Made by a program: the position numbers and the translations under genes. Below the pieces are notes generated by a model that saw only the letters and a list, made by a program, of their open reading frames with translations, had not been told where the DNA came from and ran no database searches. A stretch of DNA of 64,000 bases, taken from assembly GCA_947629775.1 (NCBI GenBank), contig CANRFA010000002.1, positions 62,001-126,000 on the forward strand, read 5' to 3'. How positions within the stretch are numbered: the first letter of the stretch is position 1; each line of letters begins with the position of its first letter. Shown here piece by piece: positions 27,997 to 38,445 of this stretch. The DNA comes from an uncultured Oscillospiraceae bacterium. GTDB taxonomy: Bacteria; Bacillota; Clostridia; Oscillospirales; Oscillospiraceae.

Positions 27997-28680
27997 ATGT
28001 TTGAAGGCTTCTCCCGGGAATCGGTGGATTTCCTCTGGAACATCCGCTTCAACAACTATCGCAGCTGGTACCAGGAGCACAAGGAGGAGTGCCGCCGGTA
28101 TGTGGACGGTCCCATGAAGGCCCTGGCCGCGCAGCTGCTGGATACCTTGAGTCGGGAACACCCGGAGATGGGGCTTGTCTGCAAGGTCAGCCGCATCTAC
28201 CGGGATACCCGGCGGCTCTATGGCCGCCCGCCTTATCGGGACTGCATGTGGTTCTCCATCTTCAGCCAGGTCCGCTCCCCTGAAGGCCAGACCAGTTTCT
28301 ATTTTGAGCTGGCCCCGGAGCGCTACAGCTGCGGCCTTGGCTGCTGGGGCGCCACCAGTCAGACCATGGCCCGTCTGCGGGGGATCGTGGATCGGGATCC
28401 CCGGCGGGTGGAGGGGCTGATGCGGCAGCTGGAGGCCCAGGGCGAATTCCAGCTGGAGAGCCGGCCCTACAAGCGGCCCAAAGGCGATCCGGGCCCTCTG
28501 CTCGCGCCTCTCTATAACAGCCGTTACTTCAGCATCAACTGCGATCGCAACTGCGAAGGGGAACTTTTTACCCCGGAGCTGTACGACCAGGTGCTGAGCG
28601 GCTTCCGCTTTCTGGTCCCCTGGTACAACTTCCTGCAGGAGGCTGTCTGGGATCAGAAGCAGCCTCAGTTTTCCGTCTGA
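27997..28680 (+). CDS. DUF2461 family protein
   Basis: MFEGFSRESVDFLWNIRFNNYRSWYQEHKEECRRYVDGPM...SRIYRDTRRLYGRPPYRDCMWFSI. Confidence 0.88.
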   Translation: MFEGFSRESVDFLWNIRFNNYRSWYQEHKEECRRYVDGPMKALAAQLLDTLSREHPEMGLVCKVSRIYRDTRRLYGRPPYRDCMWFSIFSQVRSPEGQTSFYFELAPERYSCGLGCWGATSQTMARLRGIVDRDPRRVEGLMRQLEAQGEFQLESRPYKRPKGDPGPLLAPLYNSRYFSINCDRNCEGELFTPELYDQVLSGFRFLVPWYNFLQEAVWDQKQPQFSV

Positions 28681-28685
28681 TCAGA

Positions 28686-28715
28686 CCTCCCCCGGAGTTT
28701 TTACCTCGGGGGAGG
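28686..28715 (+). terminator. Intrinsic terminator
   Basis: cctcccccg-gagtttttacct-cgggggagg. Confidence 0.7.
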
Positions 28716-28846
28716 CCTTGTTTTCCCATGTGTGGATGTGCGTTTTACACTGGTCAGGGGCGGAAAGACGTGCTATACTGAGGAGCGCTGGAAGGGCCGC
28801 CCCCCGGGGCGGCGAAATCACGAGACAGGAGAAGGAGGTATGTTCC

Positions 28847-30523
28847 ATGACAGAGCAGCGAAGCGGCAGCCGCGATGTGATGGTGATCGGGCATCGGCAC
28901 CCGGATACGGATTCCGTGTGCGCGGCCATCTCCTACAGCCGGCTGAAGAACCGGCTGGACCCGGAGACGGGTTATATTCCGTGCCGGGCGGGTACGCTGA
29001 ACCGGGAGACGGAATTTGTACTCAAACATTTTAATACGCCGACGCCCCGGCTCCTCTCGGACGCCAGTCCTCAGCTGAGCGACGTGGACATCCGGCGCAG
29101 AGCCGGCGTGGACGGGGAGATGACGCTGCGGCAGGCCTGGCGGCTCATGCGGGACGAGCAGATCGATACCCTGTGTGTGGTCAGTGACGGAGACTGCCTG
29201 AAGGGCCTCATCACCATGAACGATATCGCTACCGCCAACATGGACCGGCTGGATCCCTATATCCTGGCCAACGCCCAGGCCTCCTACGAGAAGATCCGGG
29301 AGACCCTGGACGCGGAGGTCCTGATCGGCGATCTGAAGGACCGGGTCGTAGAGGGCCGCATCGTCATCGGAGCGGGCAGCTCGGAACAGATGGAGCGGGC
29401 CATCAACAAGGGCGACCTGGTGATTGTGGGCAACCGCATCGAAGGACAGCTCACCGCCGTGGAAATGGAGGCGGAGTGCCTGGTGGTCTGCGCCGGCTCC
29501 CGGGTGTCCCGGGCCGTGCTGCTGCTGGCGGAGGAAAAGGGCTGCATCATCATGCGCACGAAGTACAGCACCTATGCCATAGGCCAGATGATCGGACAGG
29601 CGGCGCCCATCCGCCACTATATGACCTCGGAGAATCTCCTTACCTTTAAAATGGAGAGTTCCGTGGAGGATGTGACAAGGGTAATGTCCAAGGTGCGCCA
29701 CCGCTATTTCCCTGTGGTGGACGACGGACAGCACTATCTGGGCGTGGTCTCCAGCCGCAACCTGCTGAGCCTGCACCCCAAACGCCTGATCCTGGTGGAC
29801 CACAACGAGAAGACCCAGGCGGCGGAGGGCATGGACCAGGCCGAGGTGCTGGAGATCATCGACCACCACCGCATCAACGCGCTGGAGACCGACGGGCCGG
29901 TCTATTTCCGCAACGTGCCCGTGGGATGCACCTGCACCATTATCTATCAGATGTACCAGGAGAACGGCGTGGAGATTGACCCGTCTACCGCGGGGCTGAT
30001 GCTCTCCGCCATCCTTTCGGACACCCTCATGTTCCGCAGTCCCACCTGCACCGTGCAGGATCAGAGGACGGCGGAGGCTCTGGCGAAGATCGCGGGGGTA
30101 GAGATGGAGGCCTATGCGGACGCCATGTTCGAGGCGGGCGGCGATGTGACAGGCAAGACCGCTCACGAGATCTTCAACGGAGACTACAAGGTGTTCACCA
30201 GCGGCGAGACCCGCTTCGGCGTGGGCCAGGGCAGCTACATGTCCTCCAAGAACCAGAAGGCCAGCGAAGCGCTGGTGGGTCCCTACCTGGAGACCGCCCT
30301 CAACCGCCAGGGGCTGGACTACGTATTCTACATGTTTACCGATGTGCGCACGTCTACCACGGAGCTGATGATGGCGGGCGAAGGCGCCGAGGAAGTGATC
30401 CGGCGGGCCTTCCAGGTGGGAACAGAGAACGGCATCGCCGTGCTCCCCGGCGTGGTGAGCCGCAAGAAGCAGATGATTCCCGCCCTGATGGGCGTCATCA
30501 AGCAGATGGCGGAGGAGAAGTAA
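28847..30523 (+). CDS. ppaC: Mn-dependent inorganic pyrophosphatase with CBS/DRTGG insert
   Basis: MVIGHRHPDTDSVCAAISYSRLK, CBS-like segments, DHNEKTQAAEGMDQAEVLEIIDHH. Confidence 0.92.
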   Translation: MTEQRSGSRDVMVIGHRHPDTDSVCAAISYSRLKNRLDPETGYIPCRAGTLNRETEFVLKHFNTPTPRLLSDASPQLSDVDIRRRAGVDGEMTLRQAWRLMRDEQIDTLCVVSDGDCLKGLITMNDIATANMDRLDPYILANAQASYEKIRETLDAEVLIGDLKDRVVEGRIVIGAGSSEQMERAINKGDLVIVGNRIEGQLTAVEMEAECLVVCAGSRVSRAVLLLAEEKGCIIMRTKYSTYAIGQMIGQAAPIRHYMTSENLLTFKMESSVEDVTRVMSKVRHRYFPVVDDGQHYLGVVSSRNLLSLHPKRLILVDHNEKTQAAEGMDQAEVLEIIDHHRINALETDGPVYFRNVPVGCTCTIIYQMYQENGVEIDPSTAGLMLSAILSDTLMFRSPTCTVQDQRTAEALAKIAGVEMEAYADAMFEAGGDVTGKTAHEIFNGDYKVFTSGETRFGVGQGSYMSSKNQKASEALVGPYLETALNRQGLDYVFYMFTDVRTSTTELMMAGEGAEEVIRRAFQVGTENGIAVLPGVVSRKKQMIPALMGVIKQMAEEK

Positions 30524-30608
30524 GGCCCGAAGCGGGCTGTGGAATCCCTCTTCTTCCGCCGGACCCAACGCATGACCCGGCGCTGGCCGGGAGAAGGAGG
30601 CATTCCGG

Positions 30609-32681
30609 ATGACAGTCACCATGGATACGCCGGTGCGCAACCTGCCCCAGGTGGGCGAGGTCAGAGCGGGGAAGCTGGCAAAACTGGGGATCGCCACGGC
30701 GGCGGACCTGCTGAGCTACTATCCCCGCAACTACGAGGATCGCACCCGGTTTTCCACCATCGCGGACGCGCCCATGGATCGGCGGGTCTGCATCACGGCC
30801 ACCCCGACGGAGTACCCCCACTATGCCTACCTCCGCAAGGGGCTGGAGATGGTGTCCCTCATTGCGATGGATGACAGCGGCACGATACGGCTGGTTTTCT
30901 TCAACCAGGTTTACGTGAAGAACGTGCTGGTGCCGGGCCGGGAGTACGTCTTCTACGGGATGGTGGAGGAGCAGTCGGGGAAACGGTCGATGACAAACCC
31001 CGTCTTCGAAGCGGCGGGAAAGTCCGTCGTGACCGGGCGTATCATGCCGATCTATCCTCTGACGGCCGGCATCACGAATGTCCTGATGTCCGGCTGGACC
31101 CGCCAGGTGCTGGAGGCCGGCCTGCGCCCCCCGGAGACGCTGCCCGAATCCGTGCGGAGAGCCCATGCTCTGGTATCTGTGGAGCAGGCGGTGCAGGACA
31201 TTCATTTTCCCTCGGACGACCAGGCCCTGGCCCGAGCGAGGCGGCGGCTGACCTTCGAGGAGCTGTTCTATCTCTCCGCCGGTCTTCGCCTGCTGAAAGA
31301 CCGTCGTAACCGGGTCGGAAAGGGACGGGAGATTCCGGAGACCCCCTGGGAGCAGTTCCGGGCCCTGCTGCCCTTTGAACCCACCGGCGCACAGCGGCGG
31401 GTCATGGGAGAGGTGGCGGCGGATCTGTCCTCCGGCCGGCTCATGAACCGACTGGTCCAGGGCGATGTGGGTTCCGGCAAGACGCTTGTGGCGGCCTATG
31501 CCGCCTGGCTGGCCATCCGGGCGGGGCATCAGGCCGCCATCATGGCTCCCACGGAGATTCTGGCGGAGCAGCATGCCCGTCTGCTGCGGGAGCTGCTGGA
31601 ACCGGCGGGGATCCGGGTGGAGCTGCTGACCGGCGCTCTCACCGCCGCAGAAAAGCGCAGACGGCGCAAAGCCCTGGAAGAGGGTGAGACGGATCTGGCG
31701 GTGGGAACCCACGCCCTCATCTCCGAGAGCGTCCGCTTCCGGGACCTGGCCCTCATTGTGGCGGACGAGCAGCACCGTTTCGGGGTGGCCCAGCGCTCGG
31801 CGCTGGCGGCCAAGGGCGGGGAACAGACCCCGCCTCACGCCCTGGTGATGTCCGCGACCCCCATTCCCCGGACTCTGGCCCTCATTGTCTACGGGGATCT
31901 GGATGTGTCCGTGGTGGACGAAATGCCTCCCGGACGGACGCCGGTGGATACGTTTGTCATCCGGGACGACAAGCGGGAGCGGATGTACGGCTTTGTGCGC
32001 AAACAGACCCAGGAGGGACACCAGGTCTATATTGTCTGTCCCGCCGTGGAGGAAAACCCGGAGGAAGAGGGCGGCATGGATCTGAAGGCCGTGAAGGCCT
32101 ACGCGGAGAAACTGCGTACGGAGGTCTTTCCGGATCTGGCGGTGGGTCTCGTCCACGGAAAGATGCGGCCTAAAGAGAAGGACGCCGCCATGGCGGCTTT
32201 CGTCTCCGGGGAGACCCAGGTGCTGGTGTCCACGACGGTGGTGGAGGTGGGCGTGGACGTCCCCAATGCCACCCTGATGATCATTGAGGATGCGGACCGC
32301 TTCGGCCTCAGCCAGCTTCATCAGCTGCGGGGCCGGGTGGGCCGGGGGAAGTTTCCCTCCTTCTGCGTGCTGATGACGGCCACCCAGAGCAGGAACGCCA
32401 TGGTCCGTCTGCGGACGCTGGCGGATACGAATGACGGATTCCGGATTTCCGAAGAGGACCTGAAGGTCCGGGGACCGGGCGAATTTTTCGGCAGCCGCCA
32501 GCACGGCATGCCCGAGATGAAACTGGCGGATCTGACGGGGGACATGCGGGTGCTGCAGGAGGCCCAGATGGCGGCAGGAGAGCTGCTGGACGGGGATCCG
32601 GATCTGGTCCGGCCGGAGAACCGGCCGGTGCTGGAGCGGGTACGCCAGCTGTTTGCGGATTCTCCGGATATCTTCAGCTGA
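30609..32681 (+). CDS. recG: ATP-dependent DNA helicase RecG
   Basis: [49 protein letters not shown]. Confidence 0.96.
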   Translation: MTVTMDTPVRNLPQVGEVRAGKLAKLGIATAADLLSYYPRNYEDRTRFSTIADAPMDRRVCITATPTEYPHYAYLRKGLEMVSLIAMDDSGTIRLVFFNQVYVKNVLVPGREYVFYGMVEEQSGKRSMTNPVFEAAGKSVVTGRIMPIYPLTAGITNVLMSGWTRQVLEAGLRPPETLPESVRRAHALVSVEQAVQDIHFPSDDQALARARRRLTFEELFYLSAGLRLLKDRRNRVGKGREIPETPWEQFRALLPFEPTGAQRRVMGEVAADLSSGRLMNRLVQGDVGSGKTLVAAYAAWLAIRAGHQAAIMAPTEILAEQHARLLRELLEPAGIRVELLTGALTAAEKRRRRKALEEGETDLAVGTHALISESVRFRDLALIVADEQHRFGVAQRSALAAKGGEQTPPHALVMSATPIPRTLALIVYGDLDVSVVDEMPPGRTPVDTFVIRDDKRERMYGFVRKQTQEGHQVYIVCPAVEENPEEEGGMDLKAVKAYAEKLRTEVFPDLAVGLVHGKMRPKEKDAAMAAFVSGETQVLVSTTVVEVGVDVPNATLMIIEDADRFGLSQLHQLRGRVGRGKFPSFCVLMTATQSRNAMVRLRTLADTNDGFRISEEDLKVRGPGEFFGSRQHGMPEMKLADLTGDMRVLQEAQMAAGELLDGDPDLVRPENRPVLERVRQLFADSPDIFS

Positions 32682-32731
32682 ACAGAGAGAAGCCGGGCCC
32701 CAGGGCCCGGCTTTTCTGTCTCCCGGATGTC

Positions 32732-32760
32732 TTGCAAAGGGAGGGAAACTGTGCTATGCT
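32732..32760 (+). promoter_or_regulatory. guaA promoter
   Basis: TTGCAA-N17-TATGCT. Confidence 0.6.
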
Positions 32761-32790
32761 GTCGCAAATCAAGTGGAGGAGGAGCCTTCC

Positions 32791-34338
32791 GTGTCTCATC
32801 AGAATGTCATCGTGCTGGACTTTGGGGGCCAGTACAACCAGCTTATCGCCCGCCGGGTCCGGGAGTGCGGTGTCTACTGCGAGGTAAAGCCGTACACCAC
32901 GCCGCTGGCGGACCTGAAAGCCATGAACCCCATCGGCATTATCTTCACCGGTGGCCCCGGTTCCGTGTATCGGGAGGATGCCCCGCTGGTGGATCCGGAG
33001 ATCTTTACCTGGGGCGTTCCCATCCTGGGGATCTGCTACGGCTGTCAGCTGATGGCCCACTTCCTGGGGGGTCAGGTGACGGAGGCCCAGGACGACTCTG
33101 CACGGGAGTACGGCAAGACCCACACCATGTACGACACCGGCTGCAGACTGTTCCGGGGCTTGCCTGCGGAGGGTATCTCCTGGATGAGCCACGGAGACTA
33201 CATGGCGAAAGTTCCGGAGGGCTTTGCCCTCACCGCTCACTCCGAAGCCTGCCCCAACGTGGCCATCGCGGATGAGACGCGGGGCTTCTACGGGGTCCAG
33301 TTCCACCCCGAGGTCAACCACACGGAGAACGGCGTAAAGATGATCCGCAACTTCCTCTATGAGGTCTGCGGGGCTGTCGGAGACTGGAACATGGAGGACT
33401 ACAAGCACACCGCTATCGAGGCCGTCCGCAAAAAGGTGGGCGACGGCAAGGTGCTGCTGGCCCTCTCCGGTGGCGTGGACTCCTCCGTGGTGGCGGCGCT
33501 GCTGGCGGAAGCCATCGGCCGGCAGCTGACCTGCGTCTTCGTGGACCACGGTCTCATGCGCTATCAGGAGGGCGATGAGGTGGAGGCCGCCTTTGCCCGC
33601 TGGGACATCAACTTTGTGCGGGTGAACGCCGAGGCCCGTTTTCTGCTGAAACTGGCGGGGGTCTCGGAACCGGAGCACAAGCGGAAGATCATCGGCGAGG
33701 AGTTCATCCGCGTCTTCGAGGAAGAGGCGAAGAAGGTGGGCCGGGTGGACTTCCTGGCCCAGGGTACCATCTATCCGGACGTCATCGAGTCCGGCTCCGG
33801 CAAGGCGGGCGCCGCCGTCATCAAGAGCCACCACAACGTGGGCGGGCTCCCGGATTACGTGGACTTCAAGGAGATCATCGAGCCTCTGCGGCTGCTGTTC
33901 AAGGACGAAGTGCGCCAGCTGGGCCGGGAATTGGGCCTGCCTGAGTACCTGGTCAGCCGACAGCCCTTCCCGGGGCCCGGCCTTGCCATCCGCATCATCG
34001 GGGATGTGACCAAGGAGAAGGCGGATATCCTCCGCCTGGCGGACCACATCTTCCGGGAGGAGGTCGCGAAGGCGGGGGAGGATCGCAACCTGAGCCAGTA
34101 TTTCGCCGTCCTCACCAACACCCGCAGTGTGGGCGTCATGGGCGACGGACGGACCTACGACTACACCCTGGCTCTGCGGGCCGTCACCACGGCGGACTTC
34201 ATGACCGCGGACTGGGCCCGGATCCCCTATGAGGTGCTGGATCGCATCTCCAACCGCATCGTCAACGAGGTCCAGGGCATCAACCGCATCGTCTACGACA
34301 TCACCAGCAAGCCGCCGGCCACCATCGAGTGGGAATGA
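32791..34338 (+). CDS. guaA: GMP synthase (glutamine-hydrolysing), full length
   Basis: GTG start; [25 protein letters not shown] (GATase) plus [20 protein letters not shown] (ATP-PPase). Confidence 0.96.
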   Translation: MSHQNVIVLDFGGQYNQLIARRVRECGVYCEVKPYTTPLADLKAMNPIGIIFTGGPGSVYREDAPLVDPEIFTWGVPILGICYGCQLMAHFLGGQVTEAQDDSAREYGKTHTMYDTGCRLFRGLPAEGISWMSHGDYMAKVPEGFALTAHSEACPNVAIADETRGFYGVQFHPEVNHTENGVKMIRNFLYEVCGAVGDWNMEDYKHTAIEAVRKKVGDGKVLLALSGGVDSSVVAALLAEAIGRQLTCVFVDHGLMRYQEGDEVEAAFARWDINFVRVNAEARFLLKLAGVSEPEHKRKIIGEEFIRVFEEEAKKVGRVDFLAQGTIYPDVIESGSGKAGAAVIKSHHNVGGLPDYVDFKEIIEPLRLLFKDEVRQLGRELGLPEYLVSRQPFPGPGLAIRIIGDVTKEKADILRLADHIFREEVAKAGEDRNLSQYFAVLTNTRSVGVMGDGRTYDYTLALRAVTTADFMTADWARIPYEVLDRISNRIVNEVQGINRIVYDITSKPPATIEWE

Positions 34339-34396
34339 GCAGAGGAGTCTGTCACCAGAAGATTTCCCGCGGGAGGACCAGCTCAGTACAGATTTC

Positions 34397-34432
34397 AAAT
34401 CCCCTTTCGGAAGAAGTTCCGGGAGGGGATTT
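34397..34432 (+). terminator. Terminator-like hairpin after guaA
   Basis: aaatcccc-ttt-cggaa-gaag-ttccg-gga-ggggattt. Confidence 0.6.
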
Positions 34433-34500
34433 CCTGCTGCCATGGGGGCTGGTTCCCAACGGGAATGCCGTAAAGATTTCGCTAAGAATCGAAGAAACCG

Positions 34501-34713
34501 TAACACAGACCGGATTCCTGCGGTATAGTAAAGAAAATATGCAGGAAGAGCTGAGACTTTCCGGGAGGCAGAGCCAGTGCAGGGAAAGGCTCAGATTCCC
34601 TGGTATCTGGGGAACAGAAGGAACCGGGGATTGTACACTGCCATGGTATCAGGATTCCGGGGTGGGTACCTGGCAGAACACTTCGGCCTGAGGCCGGACA
34701 GGGAGGGAGCGGT
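34501..34713 (+). promoter_or_regulatory. Candidate promoter and about 175-nt leader of Crp/Fnr gene
   Basis: TAACAC-N17-TATAGT (34524-34529); hairpins gagcc...ggctc and ttccc...ggggaa in leader. Confidence 0.4.
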
Positions 34714-35421
34714 ATGAAAGGCAGACAGGAACTGGGCAGCCTGTCCTTCTTCCGGGGAGTTGCAGACGGGACACTGCAGACACTGTGGGAAGCGGGGACA
34801 GTACGTTCCCTGCCCCGTGGCACGGTCCTCATCCGGGCCAGGGAAAAGGGAAATCAGTTGTATGTGCAGCGAACGGGCAAGTCATTTGTCTGTTCTCTGA
34901 CTCACCACGGGCACCGGAGGGTCCTGTTCATTCTGGGACCCGGAGAACTGCTCAACCAGAACACCCTTGGTTCCAGTACCTCTGCCGCATGGGTGGAGAT
35001 GCTGGAACCTGGCGAGGTCTTCTGTGTTCCCATGCGGGGTGTTTCCGACTGTATGCGTACGGACTTCTCTTTAACGCTGGCCCTGCTGGCTGCCCAGGAG
35101 CGGAAGCTCTGGAGGCTGGAGCATCAGCTGAAGAACACGGTAAGCAGTCTGTATCTGGACCGGAAGCTGTCCGCCAAGCTGTGGAAGCTGGCCAGGGACT
35201 TCGGACTGCGGACAGAGCGGGGGATTGAGATTGATGTGGACTTCTCTGTGAGTTTTCTGGCGGATATGATGGGGGTGCCACGTGAGACGGTATCCCGTCT
35301 GCGCAATACCCTGGTTGGCTATGGCTTTATTGAGGTAAACGGAAAGAGGATTACGGTGGTGGATTCTGCCGGCATGGCCCGTTTCTACAAAACGGGAGAG
35401 CTTCCCCGGAAAGAAAAGTGA
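34714..35421 (+). CDS. Crp/Fnr family transcriptional regulator
   Basis: cNMP-like N-domain; SVSFLADMMGVPRETVSRLRNTLVGYGFIEVNGKRITVVD helix-turn-helix. Confidence 0.9.
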   Translation: MKGRQELGSLSFFRGVADGTLQTLWEAGTVRSLPRGTVLIRAREKGNQLYVQRTGKSFVCSLTHHGHRRVLFILGPGELLNQNTLGSSTSAAWVEMLEPGEVFCVPMRGVSDCMRTDFSLTLALLAAQERKLWRLEHQLKNTVSSLYLDRKLSAKLWKLARDFGLRTERGIEIDVDFSVSFLADMMGVPRETVSRLRNTLVGYGFIEVNGKRITVVDSAGMARFYKTGELPRKEK

Positions 35422-35559
35422 CGAAATCGAAGAGCCGAATTCTGTAAAACCAGCAGGATTCAGCTCTTTTTTTGGACAATACGGGCAAAAAATGGCTATA
35501 TCCGAAACTTTCCGGTGTCAGACTCCTGAGAAAGACAATCTGGTATTTTTCTTCCATTC

Positions 35560-35575
35560 CGTGACGCAGGTCACA
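35560..35575. promoter_or_regulatory. CRP/FNR-like operator upstream of asrA
   Basis: CGTGACGCAGGTCACA; -10 TATAGT at 35598-35603, so the site centre is about 41.5 bp upstream of the predicted start. Confidence 0.7.
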
Positions 35576-35650
35576 GACAGGGACCTGGTTCCCATGCTAT
35601 AGTAATCACGAGAAAGGCATATGCCGGATCAGAAAGGAGAGATGGAGCGT

Positions 35651-36646
35651 ATGGGCTATCAGCTCGGCAAAGTGCAGGCGGAAGAGGCCTTCCGCCGCTG
35701 GACCGGACAGTATGACGTATATGCACCCATGGTAATGGAGGGAGAGGGGTGCTTCTCGGATACGGATATCATCCGTTATGGGAAGCCGGAATCTCTGGAT
35801 GACATCGAGTGGGAGCGGAAATCGGACTATTCCTTCAAGGAAGTCCTGCTGGCCATCAACGAAACCCTGTTCTACTTCACGGAGGACGAGACGACGGTGC
35901 CGAAGGGGCCCTCGAAGGACATTCTGCTCTTTCTGCGCCCCTGTGACATGCATGCGGTCCGGCGCCTGGATCAGGTCTACCTGGAAAACGGGAATCCGGA
36001 TTATTACTATGCCCGGGTGCGGGAGCGTGTGCATTTTGTGATCATGGGCTGCGCGGAGACCTGTCCCTCCGGGTTCTGCGTCAGCATGGGGACGAATGTC
36101 TGTACAGAATACGACGCCTGCCTGAAAGTGGACGGGGACCAGGTGCTGGTGGATATTCGTGACAGTGCGCTGTTGCCGTTCGCGGAGGGAGCGATTCCCG
36201 CAGACTTTACCCCGGACTTTGTGACAGAGAATCGGGAAACGGTCAGATTGCCCCGGAATCTGTCCCCAGAGCGCTTCTCCGATGGGATCTGGAAGGAATA
36301 TGGGGCCCGATGTATCGGCTGTGGCCGCTGTAACTTTGCCTGTCCAACCTGCACATGCTTCACCATGCAGGATATCTTTTACAAAGACAATCCTCGGACA
36401 GGAGAGCGGCGCCGGGTATGGGCCTCCTGTCAGGTCGGCGGGTTTGACGAGATTGCGGGTGGAATCCGGTTCCGTCGGACCCAGGGGGATCAGCTCCGCT
36501 ATAAGGTCATGCACAAGATATGGGACTTTGCCCGGCGTACCGGGTACCCCATGTGTGTAGGCTGCGGCCGTTGTGACGATATCTGTCCGGAGTACATCTC
36601 CTATTCCACGCTGGTGAACCGTCTTGCAGAGGAGGAGACACAATGA
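35651..36646 (+). CDS. asrA: Anaerobic sulfite reductase subunit A
   Basis: FSDTDIIRYGKPESLDDIEWERKS...ETLFYF, RCIGCGRCNFACPTCTC; alternative start at 35642. Confidence 0.92.
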   Translation: MGYQLGKVQAEEAFRRWTGQYDVYAPMVMEGEGCFSDTDIIRYGKPESLDDIEWERKSDYSFKEVLLAINETLFYFTEDETTVPKGPSKDILLFLRPCDMHAVRRLDQVYLENGNPDYYYARVRERVHFVIMGCAETCPSGFCVSMGTNVCTEYDACLKVDGDQVLVDIRDSALLPFAEGAIPADFTPDFVTENRETVRLPRNLSPERFSDGIWKEYGARCIGCGRCNFACPTCTCFTMQDIFYKDNPRTGERRRVWASCQVGGFDEIAGGIRFRRTQGDQLRYKVMHKIWDFARRTGYPMCVGCGRCDDICPEYISYSTLVNRLAEEETQ

Positions 36647-37434
36647 AGAACGAATACATTCCCCGGCTGTCCACCATCGTGGATGTGATCCGTCATACAG
36701 ATATGGAGTACACCTTTCGCATGGAATACGAAGGACCGGTGCGGCCAGGTCAGTTTTTTGAACTCTCTCTGCCAAAATTCGGGGAAGCTCCCATTTCTGT
36801 TTCGGGCATTGGAGAGGGGACTGTGGACTTTACCATCCGTCGGGTAGGAAGGGTCACAAACGAAATCTTTGAGAACTATGTGGGAGACCGGATTTTTCTC
36901 CGGGGGCCCTATGGTAATGGGTTTGACGTGGATCTCTACCGGGGAAAGGAACTGGTGGTGATCGCAGGAGGCACGGGGCTCTCTCCGGTAAAGGGTATCG
37001 TGGATTATTTCGCGGATCACCCTCACGAAGCAGTCAGTACGACGCTCATTGCCGGATTCAAGGATCCCGGAGCTGTACTTTTCCGGCCGGATTTTTTGCG
37101 ATGGAAGAAGACAATCCATGTCATCCAGACAGTTGACAGCGCTCCGGAGGGCTATAACGGTCCGGTGGGAATGGTTACAAAGTACATTCCGGAGCTCACC
37201 TTCCAGGACAGCAGCAACGCAGCCTTCATCTGTGTGGGGCCTCCGGTGATGATCCGCTTTGCTGTGCGGGGTATCCTGGAGCTGGGTGTCCGGGAGGAAC
37301 AGATCTGGGTTTCCCACGAGCGGAAAATGTGCTGCGGCTTAGGCAAATGCGGACACTGCCGGATTGGTTCAACCTATATCTGCCTGGACGGACCGGTGTT
37401 CAACTATGTGGACGGCAAACAGCTGGCAGACTGA
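36643..37434 (+). CDS. asrB: Anaerobic sulfite reductase subunit B (FAD/NAD oxidoreductase)
   Basis: ATGA overlap with asrA; AGGTGLSPVKGIVDYF, CCGLGKCGHCRIGSTYICLDGPVFNY. Confidence 0.92.
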   Translation: MKNEYIPRLSTIVDVIRHTDMEYTFRMEYEGPVRPGQFFELSLPKFGEAPISVSGIGEGTVDFTIRRVGRVTNEIFENYVGDRIFLRGPYGNGFDVDLYRGKELVVIAGGTGLSPVKGIVDYFADHPHEAVSTTLIAGFKDPGAVLFRPDFLRWKKTIHVIQTVDSAPEGYNGPVGMVTKYIPELTFQDSSNAAFICVGPPVMIRFAVRGILELGVREEQIWVSHERKMCCGLGKCGHCRIGSTYICLDGPVFNYVDGKQLAD

Positions 37435-37455
37435 GGAAGGAGAGAGGATACAGCC

Positions 37456-38445
37456 ATGGCACTGGATATTGACACCAGAAAACTGAAGAAGAACGCCTTC
37501 CGGGTCTCTAAGGAGCGGGGCATCGGAGCGTCCCGCATTCGGGTCCCCGGAGGGTATCTGGATGCCCGGGTTTTGGGTCTGGTGCAGGAGATCGCGCAGG
37601 TTTACGGCAACGGATATGTGCACCTTACCACCCGGCAGGGCTTTGAAATCGAGGGAATCCGTCTGGAGGATATGGCGGAGATCAATGAGAAGCTGCAGCC
37701 CATCATTGACATCATCGGGACCAATCAGACAGATCCCAACACCGGCTACCCTGCATCAGGCACACGCAACATCTCGGCCTGTATTGGCAACAATGTGTGT
37801 CCTTTCGCCAACTACAACACATCTGCGCTGGCAAGAAAGATCGATGCGGCCATCTTCCCAAACGATCTGCACTTCAAGGTGGCCTGTACCGGCTGCTCCA
37901 ATGACTGCGCCAAGGTGAGGCTTCATGACTTTGGCATCATCGGCATGACCATGCCCCAGTATGACCCCACACGCTGCGTCAGCTGTGAAGCCTGCATTAA
38001 GGGGTGCCGGAGTCTTTCCGTCAATGCCCTGCGGATGGAGAACTGTAAAGTGGTACGAGATGAGAACCGCTGTATCGGCTGCGGTGTATGCGTTACGAAG
38101 TGTCCTACCCGGGCAATGACGCGGAGCAAGAAGAAGTACTATAAACTGTGCATTATGGGCCGGACGGGCAAAAAGAATCCCCGCCTTGCGCAGGACTGGC
38201 TCATCTGGGCAGACGAAGAGAACATCATTAAAATCATCCGGAATACCTATGATTTTGTAGAGCAGTACATTTCGCCGGATGCTCCCGCCCGTAAGGAGCA
38301 CATCGGTTATATCATAGATCGGGTGGGCTTTGATGAGTACAGGAAATGGGCTCTGAAGGATGTGGAGCTCATGCCGGAAACCATCGTGAAAAAGAGGCTC
38401 TACTGGACGGGTATCGACTACTGCGAGAAGGAGATGTGGACCTGA
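37456..38445 (+). CDS. asrC: Anaerobic sulfite reductase subunit C (siroheme/4Fe-4S)
   Basis: ACIGNNVCPF and ACTGCSNDCAKVRLHDFGI siroheme-cluster motifs plus two 4Fe-4S motifs. Confidence 0.92.
   Translation: MALDIDTRKLKKNAFRVSKERGIGASRIRVPGGYLDARVLGLVQEIAQVYGNGYVHLTTRQGFEIEGIRLEDMAEINEKLQPIIDIIGTNQTDPNTGYPASGTRNISACIGNNVCPFANYNTSALARKIDAAIFPNDLHFKVACTGCSNDCAKVRLHDFGIIGMTMPQYDPTRCVSCEACIKGCRSLSVNALRMENCKVVRDENRCIGCGVCVTKCPTRAMTRSKKKYYKLCIMGRTGKKNPRLAQDWLIWADEENIIKIIRNTYDFVEQYISPDAPARKEHIGYIIDRVGFDEYRKWALKDVELMPETIVKKRLYWTGIDYCEKEMWT

Noticed and set aside
25674-28055. 793-aa minus ORF with leucine-rich 'LLLFRLLLLGLL' stretch
   Set aside because: Antisense of the VanW gene's QQP repeat region.
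28754-32504. Minus ORFs 28754..30697 and 30498..32504
   Set aside because: Antisense of ppaC and recG.
34329-34691. 120-aa ORF between guaA and the Crp/Fnr gene
   Set aside because: Overlaps a terminator-like hairpin and the predicted promoter, no RBS or family; treated as non-coding leader.
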